Assembly (NCBI GenBank): GCA_038238555.1
Contig: JBBRXP010000164.1
Location: forward strand, 1-13,574
Length of the DNA stretch: 13,574 nt
Direction: 5' to 3'
Origin: JANNXQ01 sp038238555
Lineage (GTDB): Bacteria > Verrucomicrobiota > Verrucomicrobiia > Chthoniobacterales > Chthoniobacteraceae
The position numbers and the translations under genes were made by a program. Positions 1 to 7,036 of this stretch are shown here, piece after piece. The notes under the pieces were generated by a model. The model made no database searches and had not been told where the DNA came from. It saw nothing but the letters and a program-made list of their open reading frames with translations. Within the stretch, counting starts at the first letter, position 1; the number at the start of each line of letters is the position of its first letter.

Positions 1-8
1 GAACGACT

Positions 9-191
9 GAGCGCCAAGGAGCGGCGATTTGCAATAGCCGAACCAAACCCAGCCGCGCCGAGCGCGCTCTCTATTGGCAACGCGGAGGCGCTGGCTCTTC
101 GGGTATGGGCTCGGACGTCCGTCCACTGAAGTGCTCGCTATCGCTCGGAGCATTGGGCCGGCGATTGCAAATCGCCGCTCCTTGGGCGCTC
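9..191. repeat. MITE/REP-like element with about 27-bp inverted ends
   Basis: Positions 14-35 and 164-185 are a perfect 22-bp inverted repeat. Allowing one unpaired base, the match extends to 9-35 against 164-191. The 128 bp between the arms hold no convincing gene. Each arm is itself nearly palindromic: the right arm folds as CGGCGATT-GCA-AATCGCCG (159-177), and the left arm has the same design with one mismatch. A 10-bp palindrome CGGACGTCCG lies at 112-121. The right end stops 5 bp from the stop codon of the minus-strand gene at 197. No transposase gene and no convincing target-site duplication are visible. It could be a non-autonomous mobile element, a pair of REP-like units, or a transcript-end structure. 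The inverted repeat is certain; the class is inferred. Confidence 0.75.
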
Positions 192-196
192 CCGAC

Positions 197-1336
197 TCAC
201 CGTCCGAGCCTGTGCTGGAGCCGCTCGAGCGGCACGCGCAGTTCGGGAAAGCGGTTGACCGCGAGCCAGTCCGAGGAGACGGTGGCGAGCGCAGCCTGGC
301 GGGCGGCTCCGTCGTCAGGAGGTGGCGCGGCGGTGAGAAGATTCTCCGAGACGAAAGTCGCGGGCGAAGCGAGCGCGCTGAGCACTTTGTCCTTTTCCGC
401 GGCGCCCACGTCCGGCCGGCCGAGATAGATTTCCAGCGCGCCGCGCTGCGCGATCTGCGAGAGGTCGGCCTTGGCGAAGTAGTCGGCTCGCAGCATCGGA
501 CTGTCGGCGAGCGTGCCGGGATGGGTGTTGAGGAAAGTCATCACGTCGAGCGGTGCCTGCTCGGCCATGCGGTCGAGTGTGGCAGCGGCGGCATACTGAA
601 GTTCGCGTTGCTCGGAGCGATGCATCTCCGCGAGGTCCGGCACGAACGCCGTGTCTTTCGTGAAGACGATCACGTCGAAAGCTTCGAGCAATCCCGCGCT
701 CGGTTTCGCGCGCCACGGTTCGTAGGCAAACATCTCGCGCATCTTTCCTGCGAGATACGGTTTCGCCGCGGGCTCGTGCCACGCCACGTTGCGGAGCGCC
801 AGCGCCCACTCGTCGGCGGTCGTTTTCGTCTCGAGGAGCGCGCGCGAAAAAGTCGCCGCCGAGTCGCCGCGCGCTGTGCGTGAAAGTTGACCCAAGAGGT
901 CGAGCAGGAAGACGCGCAGCATCGGCGCGCCATTGAGCACCCCGCCTTCGCCGACCGTGAATTCCTGGCCGGTGGCCGCGTCGGCGCCGCTGCCGAGAAA
1001 TTGGAGGATCGCGCGGATCGACTGCCCTGGCTCCGCCGCGAGCAGCGCGCGCTTTAGCTCGGCGAGCGCGGCATCGTCCGGCCCGCCTGCCAGCAGCGTT
1101 GCGAGGCGCTCGATCTGCGCGAGAAGGTTGGCGACGGGTCTGGGCAAAGTCGGGGCCGGCGTCGCGCTGTGCGGCTTTTCCGCGGGCGATGAGGGTGCCA
1201 CGGCCACGGCTTCGCTGGCGTGCTCCGCAGCAGGCGCGGCCGGCTGCTGGGCGAGCCGGGGCACATTCCGCGCAAAGAAAAAACCCGCGGCGATGCCGAG
1301 CGGCAGCGCGAGGAGGAGCAGGTGCTTGAGTTTCAC
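197..1336 (-). CDS. Membrane-anchored or secreted hypothetical protein
   Basis: 379 aa with a GTG start at 1336. I do not recognise the family. The N-terminus is a signal or anchor segment: basic MKLKH followed by a hydrophobic stretch at about residues 5-21. A low-complexity Ala/Pro-rich linker follows (about 28-68), so the rest probably sits in the periplasm. Residues 69-375 look almost entirely helical, with stretches such as LLAQIERLATLLAG, LQYAAAATLDRMAEQAP and DKVLSALASPATF that resemble an alpha-solenoid (HEAT-like) fold. No catalytic motif is apparent. It starts 16 bp after the protease gene's stop codon on the same strand, so the two are probably co-transcribed and may work together outside the cytoplasm. 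Its stop codon abuts the inverted-repeat element at 9-191. Strong coding character, but function unknown. Confidence 0.8.
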   Translation of the reverse strand: MKLKHLLLLALPLGIAAGFFFARNVPRLAQQPAAPAAEHASEAVAVAPSSPAEKPHSATPAPTLPRPVANLLAQIERLATLLAGGPDDAALAELKRALLAAEPGQSIRAILQFLGSGADAATGQEFTVGEGGVLNGAPMLRVFLLDLLGQLSRTARGDSAATFSRALLETKTTADEWALALRNVAWHEPAAKPYLAGKMREMFAYEPWRAKPSAGLLEAFDVIVFTKDTAFVPDLAEMHRSEQRELQYAAAATLDRMAEQAPLDVMTFLNTHPGTLADSPMLRADYFAKADLSQIAQRGALEIYLGRPDVGAAEKDKVLSALASPATFVSENLLTAAPPPDDGAARQAALATVSSDWLAVNRFPELRVPLERLQHRLGR

Positions 1337-1352
1337 GGCGAGACGCCGCCGA

Positions 1353-2093
1353 TCACTTCATGTAGCGGCGGATGAAAGTCGCAGCCGTGCTGTTGAGAAT
1401 GCGGATGCCTCCCGCAACCGGATCCAGCGAACTGGCCACGACCACGCCGGCCACATAGAGCCGGCCTTCCGGGTCGCGCCCAAAGACGGGCCCGCCGCTC
1501 ATGCCCGACTCAAAGTAGAGCCCGCCATTTTCGTAGAAGCCGCCGAAGGTCGCCACGTAACCCGTCGCGGGTGCCACCGAGAGCAAGTCGTCGCCGCTAT
1601 GTTTTTCCGCGCCGTAACCGAGCGCGATGGTGTAGCCGCCGGTGAGCAGCGCGGGATTTGCCCACCATCCCGCAAATGAGCCGCCAGCCACGGGCCGCGC
1701 GAAAAGGAGCGCGCCCATGTCGTAGGAAAATGCGCGAAGATCCTCCGCGTCGTAGCGCCGTGCATTTTCGCGATAACCGGCCAGCACGTAGATGCGGCTG
1801 GCGAACTGTTCGGAGAGATCGGTGGCGCCATAGAGCGAGCGCCGGAAAAGGAGATCGGTGGAGAAGCCGCTGTCGGCGTCCCACAGATTGTGCGCCGCGG
1901 TGAGCACGGAGTTCGGGCGGATGATGGTGCCGCTGCCGCTGAAATCCGAAGGCCCGTTGGTGAAGAGCAACTGGCCGATCATCGAGTAGGGAAACGTGCG
2001 GGCCATCGTCGCGCCGGTGGGCTGCGGGTAATCGGCCGCGCGTGTCGTGGCGAGGCCCGCGAGCAGCGCGAGGGAGGAGAGGATGCGTTTCAT
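1353..2093 (-). CDS. Secreted trypsin-like serine protease (S1 fold)
   Basis: 246 aa from the ATG at 2093. The open frame runs further upstream, to 2264, but that part is translated repeat DNA, and the signal peptide begins exactly at this Met. The signal peptide is MKRILSSLALLAGLATTRAA, with cleavage probably near residue 19 or 20. The catalytic triad is readable: His68 in VLTAAHNLWD, Asp125 in YDMGALLF, and Ser199 in SGMSGGPVF, which matches the GxSGGP signature. The size fits a bare protease domain with no PDZ or other extra domain. It is predicted to cleave peptides in the periplasm or outside the cell. The substrate cannot be told from sequence. It is followed 16 bp later by the membrane-anchored hypothetical gene and is separated from glnA upstream by a structured repeat. 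Confidence 0.88.
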   Translation of the reverse strand: MKRILSSLALLAGLATTRAADYPQPTGATMARTFPYSMIGQLLFTNGPSDFSGSGTIIRPNSVLTAAHNLWDADSGFSTDLLFRRSLYGATDLSEQFASRIYVLAGYRENARRYDAEDLRAFSYDMGALLFARPVAGGSFAGWWANPALLTGGYTIALGYGAEKHSGDDLLSVAPATGYVATFGGFYENGGLYFESGMSGGPVFGRDPEGRLYVAGVVVASSLDPVAGGIRILNSTAATFIRRYMK

Positions 2094-2124
2094 TCGGGAG
2101 ACAATGGGCTGCACAGTAGCGACG

Positions 2125-2134
2125 TTTTTTTTTT
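2125..2134 (-). promoter_or_regulatory. A10 tract upstream of the protease gene
   Basis: Ten consecutive T on the plus strand, so A10 when read toward the protease gene, ending about 31 bp before its ATG. In this GC-rich sequence such a run stands out. It could be an UP-like promoter element, a flexible or bent DNA segment, or a slippage-prone tract. No convincing -35/-10 pair could be placed beside it, so a regulatory role is only suggested. Confidence 0.3.
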
Positions 2135-2158
2135 GAAGCAATGCCGGAAGTGAAGCCC

Positions 2159-2256
2159 TCAAGGAGAGGCGACACTCCTGTCGCCACCGCGACGAAGTCG
2201 CGCCGAGTCGGGAGCCGCGTAGCGACTCAGAGGCGACAGGAGTGTCGCCTCCCCCT
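2159..2256. repeat. BIME/REP-like structured repeat downstream of glnA
   Basis: Two arms, 2166-2185 and 2232-2251, are a perfect 20-bp inverted repeat separated by 46 bp. Each arm is also a hairpin of its own, GGCGACA-CTCC-TGTCGCC and its complement, with a 7-bp stem. The centre holds a further hairpin GCGAC-GAA-GTCGC (2189-2201) and a 6-bp pair GAGTCG/CGACTC (2205-2210 with 2223-2228). The element lies between the glnA stop codon at 2264 and the protease start at 2093. On the minus strand it would begin about 8 bp after glnA ends. The left 21 bp (2159-2179) recur exactly at 9214-9234. There is no U-run directly after the stem, so it is not a classical intrinsic terminator. It may stabilise or end the glnA transcript. 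Confidence 0.85.
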
Positions 2257-2263
2257 GGATGCA

Positions 2264-3694
2264 CTACACATCGTAATACTTGTGAAACTCGATCGGGTGC
2301 GGGCGCAGGCGCAGTTCGTCGTAATCTTTGATGCGCATCTCCATGAGCGTATCGAGCAGGTCTTGGGTGAAGACGTCGCCTTTGAGCAGGAAGTCGTGAT
2401 CGGCTTGCAGCGCTTCCACCGCGCCCTTGAGTGAGTCGGGCGCGCTGGGCACCTTGGCGAGTTCTTCCGCCGGCAGTTCGTAGAGATTCTTGTCGAGCGG
2501 ATCGCCGGGGTCGATGCGGTTGACGATGCCGTCCAAGCCCGCCATGAGTTGGGCCGCAAGCGCGAGGTAGATGCAGCTCGATGCGTCAGGCGTGCGGAAT
2601 TCGACGCGCTTGGCCTTCGGCGAATCGGTCACCGGAATGCGGATCGCCGCCGAGCGATTGCGCGCCGAGTAGGCGAAATTCACCGGCGCCTCAAACCCAG
2701 GCACGAGGCGCTTGTAGCTGTTGGTGGTGGGATTGGTGATGCACGTGAGCGCCCGCGCGTGCTTGATGATGCCGCCGATGTAGTAGAGCGCCGCCTGCGA
2801 GAGCCCCGCGTATTTGTCCCCGGCAAAGGTCGGCTTGCCCGCGTTCCAGATCGACTGGTGGCAGTGCATCCCCGAGCCGTTGTCGCCGAAGAGCGGCTTG
2901 GGCATGAAGGTCGCCGTCTTGCCGTGCTTCTTCGCAATGTTCCGCACCACGTACTTGTACAGCATCATGTTGTCGCCGGTCTTCGTCATCGTATCGAAGA
3001 CGAAGTTGATCTCGTTCTGGCCGGCGGTGGCGACTTCGTGGTGATGCCGCTCGATGGGCAAGCCCAGCTCTTCCATGAGCAGGCACATCTCGTTGCGAAT
3101 ATCCTGCTGCGTGTCGGCGGGCGGCACGGGGAAGTAACCTTCCTTGTGGCGCAGCTTGTAGCCGAGGTTTGGAAATTCTTCCGAGCCCGAATTCCAGATG
3201 CCCTCGCCGGAATCGACTTTGTAGAAACAGCCGTTCGAGTTCAGCTCGTAACGCACATCGTCGAAGATGAAGAACTCCGCCTCGGGCGCAAAGTAAGCGG
3301 TGTCGCCGATGCCGAGCGTGTTGAGGTAGGCGATGGCATTCTCGCAGATGGATCGCGGGTCGCGCTCGTACTTCTGTTTGGTGATCGGGTCGATGATCGA
3401 GCAGATGAGCGAGAGGGTAGGGATCTCGTTAAAGGGATCGACCATCGCCGTCGAGTAATCCGGCACGGCGAGCATGTCTGAGTTGTTGATCGCCTTCCAT
3501 CCTCGGATGGATGAGCCGTCAAACGGGATGCCCTCGGGGATGCAGCGCTCGTAAGCTTCGCGCGCGCTGGTGGTGACGTGCTGCCAGGTGCCGGGCAGGT
3601 CGGTGAACTTGAAGTCCACGAATTTGATCCCGCCTTCTTTGGCGTAGGAATTGACTTCGTCGGCGCTCTTGGCTTTCAGGAATTTATTGGGCAT
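2264..3694 (-). CDS. glnA: Glutamine synthetase, type I
   Basis: 476 aa, the usual length for bacterial GSI, which forms a cytoplasmic dodecamer. It makes glutamine from glutamate, ammonia and ATP. Family motifs appear in order: FDGSSIRGW (58-66, the Asp latch of the beta-grasp domain), PEAEFFIFD (137-145, metal-binding Glu), GQNEINF (225-231), GMHCHQS (275-281, with the active-site His), NPTTNSYKRLVPGFEAP (321-337), and R/E residues of RVEFRTPD (363-370). DKNLYELP (401-408) contains Tyr405, matching the tyrosine that GlnE adenylylates in the beta subtype, so covalent regulation is expected. glnB lies 108 bp upstream on the same strand, the common pairing of PII with GS. No Shine-Dalgarno motif precedes the ATG; the upstream bases are A/C-rich. 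A structured repeat follows the stop codon. Confidence 0.97.
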   Translation of the reverse strand: MPNKFLKAKSADEVNSYAKEGGIKFVDFKFTDLPGTWQHVTTSAREAYERCIPEGIPFDGSSIRGWKAINNSDMLAVPDYSTAMVDPFNEIPTLSLICSIIDPITKQKYERDPRSICENAIAYLNTLGIGDTAYFAPEAEFFIFDDVRYELNSNGCFYKVDSGEGIWNSGSEEFPNLGYKLRHKEGYFPVPPADTQQDIRNEMCLLMEELGLPIERHHHEVATAGQNEINFVFDTMTKTGDNMMLYKYVVRNIAKKHGKTATFMPKPLFGDNGSGMHCHQSIWNAGKPTFAGDKYAGLSQAALYYIGGIIKHARALTCITNPTTNSYKRLVPGFEAPVNFAYSARNRSAAIRIPVTDSPKAKRVEFRTPDASSCIYLALAAQLMAGLDGIVNRIDPGDPLDKNLYELPAEELAKVPSAPDSLKGAVEALQADHDFLLKGDVFTQDLLDTLMEMRIKDYDELRLRPHPIEFHKYYDV

Positions 3695-3756
3695 TTGGGT
3701 TTGGGTTTTTTGGGAAAGACGAGGAAAAGTTGGCCAGTAAGATTCATGGTTTCATT

Positions 3757-3779
3757 TTTCGGAAGTCCGAATTCCGAAA
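3757..3779. promoter_or_regulatory. Hairpin/palindrome between glnB and glnA
   Basis: TTTCGGAA (3757-3764) and TTCCGAAA (3772-3779) form a perfect 8-bp inverted repeat around a 7-nt centre that itself repeats TCCGAA. It lies in the 108-bp gap between the glnB stop codon and the glnA start. No U-run follows on either strand, so it is unlikely to be a simple terminator. It could be an operator for a regulator of glnA, an attenuator, or an RNA processing site that sets the glnB/glnA ratio. The repeat is seen; the role is inferred. Confidence 0.45.
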
Positions 3780-3802
3780 TCTTCTGCTCCTCTCAAAGTG
3801 GC

Positions 3803-4141
3803 TCACACCGCCTTGTCGCCGGTCTCCTCGGTGCGGATGCGCACGGCGGATTCCACGGGCAGCACAAAGACTTTGCCGTCGCCGATCTTGCCCGTCTTGG
3901 CCGCAGCCACGATCGCGGCCACGGCCTTCTCGGCCGCGTCGTCGGCGAGGACGATCTCGATCTTCACCTTCGGCAGAAAATCCACGGTGTACTCGCTGCC
4001 GCGGTAAATCTCCGTGTGCCCTTTCTGCCGGCCGAAGCCTTTCACCTCCGTCACGGTCATGCCCTCCACACCGAGTTCCGCGAGCGCGTCCTTCACCTCT
4101 TCCAACTTAAAGGGTTTGATGATGGCTTCGATCTTCTTCAT
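3803..4141 (-). CDS. glnB: Nitrogen regulatory protein PII
   Basis: 112 aa, exactly the family length. PII is a cytoplasmic trimer that senses 2-oxoglutarate and ATP/ADP and controls targets such as the GS-modifying enzyme, NtrB and ammonium transporters. It starts with MKKIEAIIKPFKLEEVKDAL, the standard first strand and helix. The T-loop runs about 37-55 (GRQKGHTEIYRGSEYTVDF) and keeps Tyr51, the uridylylation site, as well as Tyr46. The C-terminal signature KTGKIGDGKVFVLPVE (82-97) supplies nucleotide-binding residues. It is the first gene of the glnB-glnA pair and is divergent from mlaE. Uridylylation is plausible because Tyr51 is present, but no GlnD gene lies in this window. It could equally be named glnK; no amtB neighbour is visible, so glnB is preferred. 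Confidence 0.96.
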   Translation of the reverse strand: MKKIEAIIKPFKLEEVKDALAELGVEGMTVTEVKGFGRQKGHTEIYRGSEYTVDFLPKVKIEIVLADDAAEKAVAAIVAAAKTGKIGDGKVFVLPVESAVRIRTEETGDKAV

Positions 4142-4395
4142 GTCGGGTGTGTAAAATTATCGTGAGAAAAAGGCCAGCTCCCAGGTGCTGGAAAAATGGA
4201 CTTCGCGCCTTTAGCAACGCGCGTGCCACTGGGCGGAGGTGAATTTTTCACGGAGAGAATGCGCGGAAAATTATTTCGTGGCCGCGGATGCGCGGTCCAA
4301 AAAGATGCAAGTTGAGCGCGGACAATGCCCAATTAGCAACACACCGCCTCACCCTCGCCAAGCGCGACCCCATCCATTATCTACTCCAGCCCGCA
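4142..4395. other. Divergent intergenic region, glnB / mlaE
   Basis: 254 bp between two divergent operons must hold the promoters for glnB (leftward) and for mlaE (rightward). On the minus strand GATAAT (4156-4161) lies 14 nt before the glnB ATG, but no good -35 element was found at the right distance. A weak stem CCAGC/GCTGG spans 4174-4191. ATGCGCGG occurs twice, at 4259-4266 and 4289-4296. No convincing coding sequence is present. The open frame continues upstream of mlaE as far as an ATG at 4288, but that segment does not resemble MlaE. Confidence 0.5.
4156..4161 (-). promoter_or_regulatory. Candidate -10 element for glnB
   Basis: GATAAT on the minus strand is close to the TATAAT consensus and lies 14 nt before the glnB start. 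Transcription starting 6-8 nt after it would leave a leader of only a few nucleotides. The matching -35 region is poor, and a sigma-54 (-24/-12) pattern does not fit here. Confidence 0.3.
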
Positions 4396-5184
4396 ATGCT
4401 CAACCCGCTCCCCGTCGTCCGCACGATGCTCCAGGATTTGAGCAGCGTCGTGTGGCTGCTAGTCCACACGGCGCAGGAAATGGGCGACCAGGTTTTTCGC
4501 GGGCGCTTTCCATTTCGGGTCGGCATCTTTTTTGAGCAGACCGATCGCGCCGGGGTCGGGTCGATCCCGCTCGTTTCGCTCGTCTCGTTTTTCATCGGGC
4601 TCACGATGGCGCTGCTCACCGGCTACCAGCTTCAGACCTTTGGCCAGCAGCGGCTCGTGCCTTCGCTCGTTGGGATCGCTTTTACGCGCGAGCTCGGCCC
4701 GCTCATGACGGGGATCATGGTCGCCGCGCGGATCGGCGCCGCTTACACCGCGGAGCTCGGCACCATGACGGTGGCCGAGGAAGTGGAAGCCATCGAAGCG
4801 ATGGGCATCGGGCCGTTGCGCTTCCTGGTGAGCCCGCGGCTGCTCGCCGTTTTTTTCCTCATGCCGTGTCTCGTCGTGATCTCCGATGTCACCGCGATGA
4901 TCGGCGCGGCGCTCATCTCGCGCTGGGCCTTTGATATTCCATTTCAAACCTTCGCCGACACCGCGCTCGAGAGCCTGCTCATCCGCGATATTGTGGCGGG
5001 CACGGTGAAGAGCTTTCTCTTCGGCCTCATCATCGGCCTGGTCTCTTGTTACAAGGGCCTCGCGGTACGCGGCGGCGCGGCGGGCGTAGGCACGGCCACC
5101 ACTTCGAGCGTGGTCGTGGCGATCACCACCGTCATCGGCTTTGATACGCTGGCCAACATCGTGCTCATCGCGCTTTTCCCGTGA
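4396..5184 (+). CDS. mlaE: Lipid-transport ABC permease, MlaE family
   Basis: 262 aa from the ATG at 4396, matching the usual MlaE length of about 260. An in-frame ATG at 4288 would add 36 polar residues unlike the family. MlaE is the inner-membrane permease of the Mla/MCE system that moves phospholipids between inner and outer membranes. Residues 17-38 form the amphipathic entry helix leading into FRGRFPFRVG. Hydrophobic segments follow at about 58-75, 90-112, 146-172, 200-220 and 235-262. The family signature is clear: FTRELGPLMTGIMVAARIGA (96-115) and AELGTMTVAEEVEAIEAMGI (119-138), which holds the EExxAxxxMG coupling loop that contacts the ATPase. The stop codon overlaps the GTG start of mlaF by 4 bp, so the two are translationally coupled. 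Confidence 0.93.
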   Translation: MLNPLPVVRTMLQDLSSVVWLLVHTAQEMGDQVFRGRFPFRVGIFFEQTDRAGVGSIPLVSLVSFFIGLTMALLTGYQLQTFGQQRLVPSLVGIAFTRELGPLMTGIMVAARIGAAYTAELGTMTVAEEVEAIEAMGIGPLRFLVSPRLLAVFFLMPCLVVISDVTAMIGAALISRWAFDIPFQTFADTALESLLIRDIVAGTVKSFLFGLIIGLVSCYKGLAVRGGAAGVGTATTSSVVVAITTVIGFDTLANIVLIALFP

Positions 5185-5966
5185 ACGCCCCGCAATCGAA
5201 TGAAACCGCGGTGGCCGAACTCACCGGCATCCGCCTCGCTTTCGGCGAAAACGAAATCCTCCGCGGTGTGGATCTCCATGTCGCCGCGCGCGACCGGCTC
5301 GTCATTCTCGGCCAGTCCGGCAGCGGCAAGAGCACCCTGCTGCGGCTCATCCTGGGCATCCTCAAACCGACAGGCGGGTCGGTCTCCTTCAAAGGCCTCG
5401 AAGTCTCGCGCATGGGCCGGCGCAGGCTCAATCGCATGCGGCAAAAAATTGGGATGGTCTATCAAAACAGCGCGCTCATCAGCTCGCTCAATGTGCGCGA
5501 CAATCTCGCGTTGCCCCTCGAAGAACTCACCGACAAATCCCGCGCCGACATCGACAAACTGGTCGAGGAAAAGCTCACGATGGTCGGCATGGCCGACGCG
5601 CGCGACAAGATGCCCGCCGAACTCAGCGGCGGCATGAAGAAACGCATCGGCCTTGCGCGCGGCATCATGCTCGATCCCGAATTGATCCTCTACGATGAAC
5701 CGAGCGCGGGCCTCGATCCCGTGATCAGTTCGGTCATCGACGAACTCATCATCGAGCTGAGCGAAAAGATCGGCGCGACCTCGGTCATCGTCACGCACGA
5801 GATGGAGAGCGCATTCAGGATCGCCACGCGCATGGCCATGCTTTTCAAAGGCCGGATCATCGCCGAAGACACGCCCGAGGTTTTCAAGCACCACAGCGAT
5901 CCCGTCGTCGCGCAATTCATCGCTGGCGACACCGAAGGGCCGATCCTGGAAAAAGCGAAGGGCTAA
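5181..5966 (+). CDS. mlaF: Lipid-transport ABC ATPase, MlaF family
   Basis: 261 aa with a GTG start that overlaps the mlaE stop codon (GTGA). It is the cytoplasmic ATPase driving the MlaE permease. All ABC motifs are intact: Walker A GQSGSGKST (44-52), Q-loop Gln95 in MVYQNSALI, signature LSGGMKKR (148-155), Walker B LILYDEP (168-174) with D-loop SAGLDP (175-180), and H-loop His206 in VTHEM. GGMKKR in the signature region and NSALISSLNVRDNLALPL after the Q-loop are typical of the MlaF branch rather than of amino-acid importers. E. coli MlaF is completed by the STAS protein MlaB; no MlaB-like gene is adjacent here. A 44-bp gap leads to mlaD on the same strand. Confidence 0.95.
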   Translation: MNAPQSNETAVAELTGIRLAFGENEILRGVDLHVAARDRLVILGQSGSGKSTLLRLILGILKPTGGSVSFKGLEVSRMGRRRLNRMRQKIGMVYQNSALISSLNVRDNLALPLEELTDKSRADIDKLVEEKLTMVGMADARDKMPAELSGGMKKRIGLARGIMLDPELILYDEPSAGLDPVISSVIDELIIELSEKIGATSVIVTHEMESAFRIATRMAMLFKGRIIAEDTPEVFKHHSDPVVAQFIAGDTEGPILEKAKG

Positions 5967-6010
5967 AGGTTGTCACCTTCCGCTTTCACTTTCACTCTCC
6001 ACGTCTCGCG

Positions 6011-7024
6011 ATGAACATCCTCCGCAACGAAATCCGCACCGGTCTGCTCGTGGTGCTTTCGCTCGCCGCGCTGGTGGCTGTGCTGCTCTATCTCGGCTCG
6101 CCGGGAGTGTTCGTTCCACAGAATACGTACCGCATTTTTTACGACAACGCCTCGGGTCTCAAACCCGGCGGGCAGGTGCTCCTGGGCGGACGCAAAATCG
6201 GCCGCGTGCGCTCGCTCTTTTCGCCCGTGCCGGAGAAAGACCGGCCGAGTCCGAAGATGGAGACCCTCGTGGAAGTGCAGGTCGCCCGCGATGCCCGCAT
6301 CTACAACAAAGTGAAAGTGCTGCTCACCCAGGCCAGCCTGCTCTCCGAGATGGTCATCGACTTCACGAGCGGCGAAGAAGCCAGCGGGCTCGCGCAGGAT
6401 GGGGCGCGCTTTCTCGGCGAGCGACCGCCGGGCCTCGCCGAGGCCGTGCCCGCGGTGCTCGAGAAGATCGACCCCGCGATGCAGAAGATCACCGAGACGC
6501 TCGACACGCTGCAAGGCACCGCCAAGAACCTCAACGCTCTCACGGCCGAGGGCGCCGACCTCTCCGTGGCGTTCGGCGAGTTTCGAAAATTTGGAACCAA
6601 TCTCAACGAGATCAGCGGCCCCGGCGGCTCGCTGCGCAACGCCTTTGCAAACATCGAGGCGCTCACCGGTGAGGACGGCAAGATTCAGCAGACCATCGGC
6701 AACGTGCAGCAGATCGTCGCCGCCGAGAGCCCACTGGCCAAGGCGCTGCGCAACGCGGAAAAATTCACCGCCGACCTCGCCGAGAACCGCGACCTCAATC
6801 TCACCTTCCGCAACTTCCGCCAGGCGTCGGATAATCTAACCCGCGCCGTGGATCGGCTCGGCACCGAGTTCTCCGAGGTGGGCCGCAATCTCGAGGAGGC
6901 GAGCGACACCGTGAAGCGCCAGCCCTGGCGGCTCATCTGGCCGACGACCAAAAAATATCCCGACGAATCCCCCGCGCCGCGCCTGACCGTGCCGAAAGCA
7001 AAGAAAGCGCCCGCGCGCCGTTAG
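6011..7024 (+). CDS. mlaD: MCE-domain lipid-transport protein, MlaD family
   Basis: 337 aa, well above the roughly 180 aa of E. coli MlaD. One N-terminal membrane helix (about 11-28) anchors it to the inner membrane. The MCE/MlaD domain follows at about 38-120, with YDNASGLKPGGQVLLGGRKIGRV (44-66) and VLLTQASLLSEMVIDF (103-118) as typical strands. From about 145 to 303 it is a long helical region rich in heptad-like patterns (KITETLDTLQGTAKNLNAL, DRLGTEFSEVGRNLEEA). Such regions in longer MCE proteins assemble into a central barrel or needle through which lipids pass. RQPWRLIWP (303-311) and a basic Lys/Ala/Pro tail end the protein. It is predicted to form a periplasmic hexamer on MlaE-MlaF. 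The start ATG has no Shine-Dalgarno motif. A structured repeat follows the stop codon. Confidence 0.93.
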   Translation: MNILRNEIRTGLLVVLSLAALVAVLLYLGSPGVFVPQNTYRIFYDNASGLKPGGQVLLGGRKIGRVRSLFSPVPEKDRPSPKMETLVEVQVARDARIYNKVKVLLTQASLLSEMVIDFTSGEEASGLAQDGARFLGERPPGLAEAVPAVLEKIDPAMQKITETLDTLQGTAKNLNALTAEGADLSVAFGEFRKFGTNLNEISGPGGSLRNAFANIEALTGEDGKIQQTIGNVQQIVAAESPLAKALRNAEKFTADLAENRDLNLTFRNFRQASDNLTRAVDRLGTEFSEVGRNLEEASDTVKRQPWRLIWPTTKKYPDESPAPRLTVPKAKKAPARR

Positions 7025-7036
7025 CCGGAGTTTTCC

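Noticed and set aside
2159..2256. Classical Rho-independent terminator for glnA
   Set aside because: The stem is strong, but no U-run follows it directly on the minus strand; the A10 tract 25 bp further on has the wrong base and distance.
2549..3481. 310-aa open frame antisense to glnA
   Set aside because: It lies opposite a clear, conserved gene, is rich in Arg/Val/His as expected of antisense GC-rich DNA, and shows no family motif.
3721..3760. Possible sigma-54 promoter before glnA (TGGCC on the minus strand)
   Set aside because: The GG is not followed by GC at the required 10-nt spacing, so the -12 half is missing. The same failure applies upstream of glnB.
4138..4332. 64-aa minus-strand open frame overlapping the glnB start
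   Set aside because: It occupies the promoter region, has no homologous look or start signal, and is best explained as chance.
4312..4340. Promoter for mlaE (TTGAGC ... TTAGCA)
   Set aside because: The -10 half is poor and the spacing does not fit, so I did not call it.
4288..4395. N-terminal extension of MlaE from the ATG at 4288
   Set aside because: The extra 36 residues are polar and do not resemble MlaE; starting at 4396 gives the normal family length. Not fully excluded.
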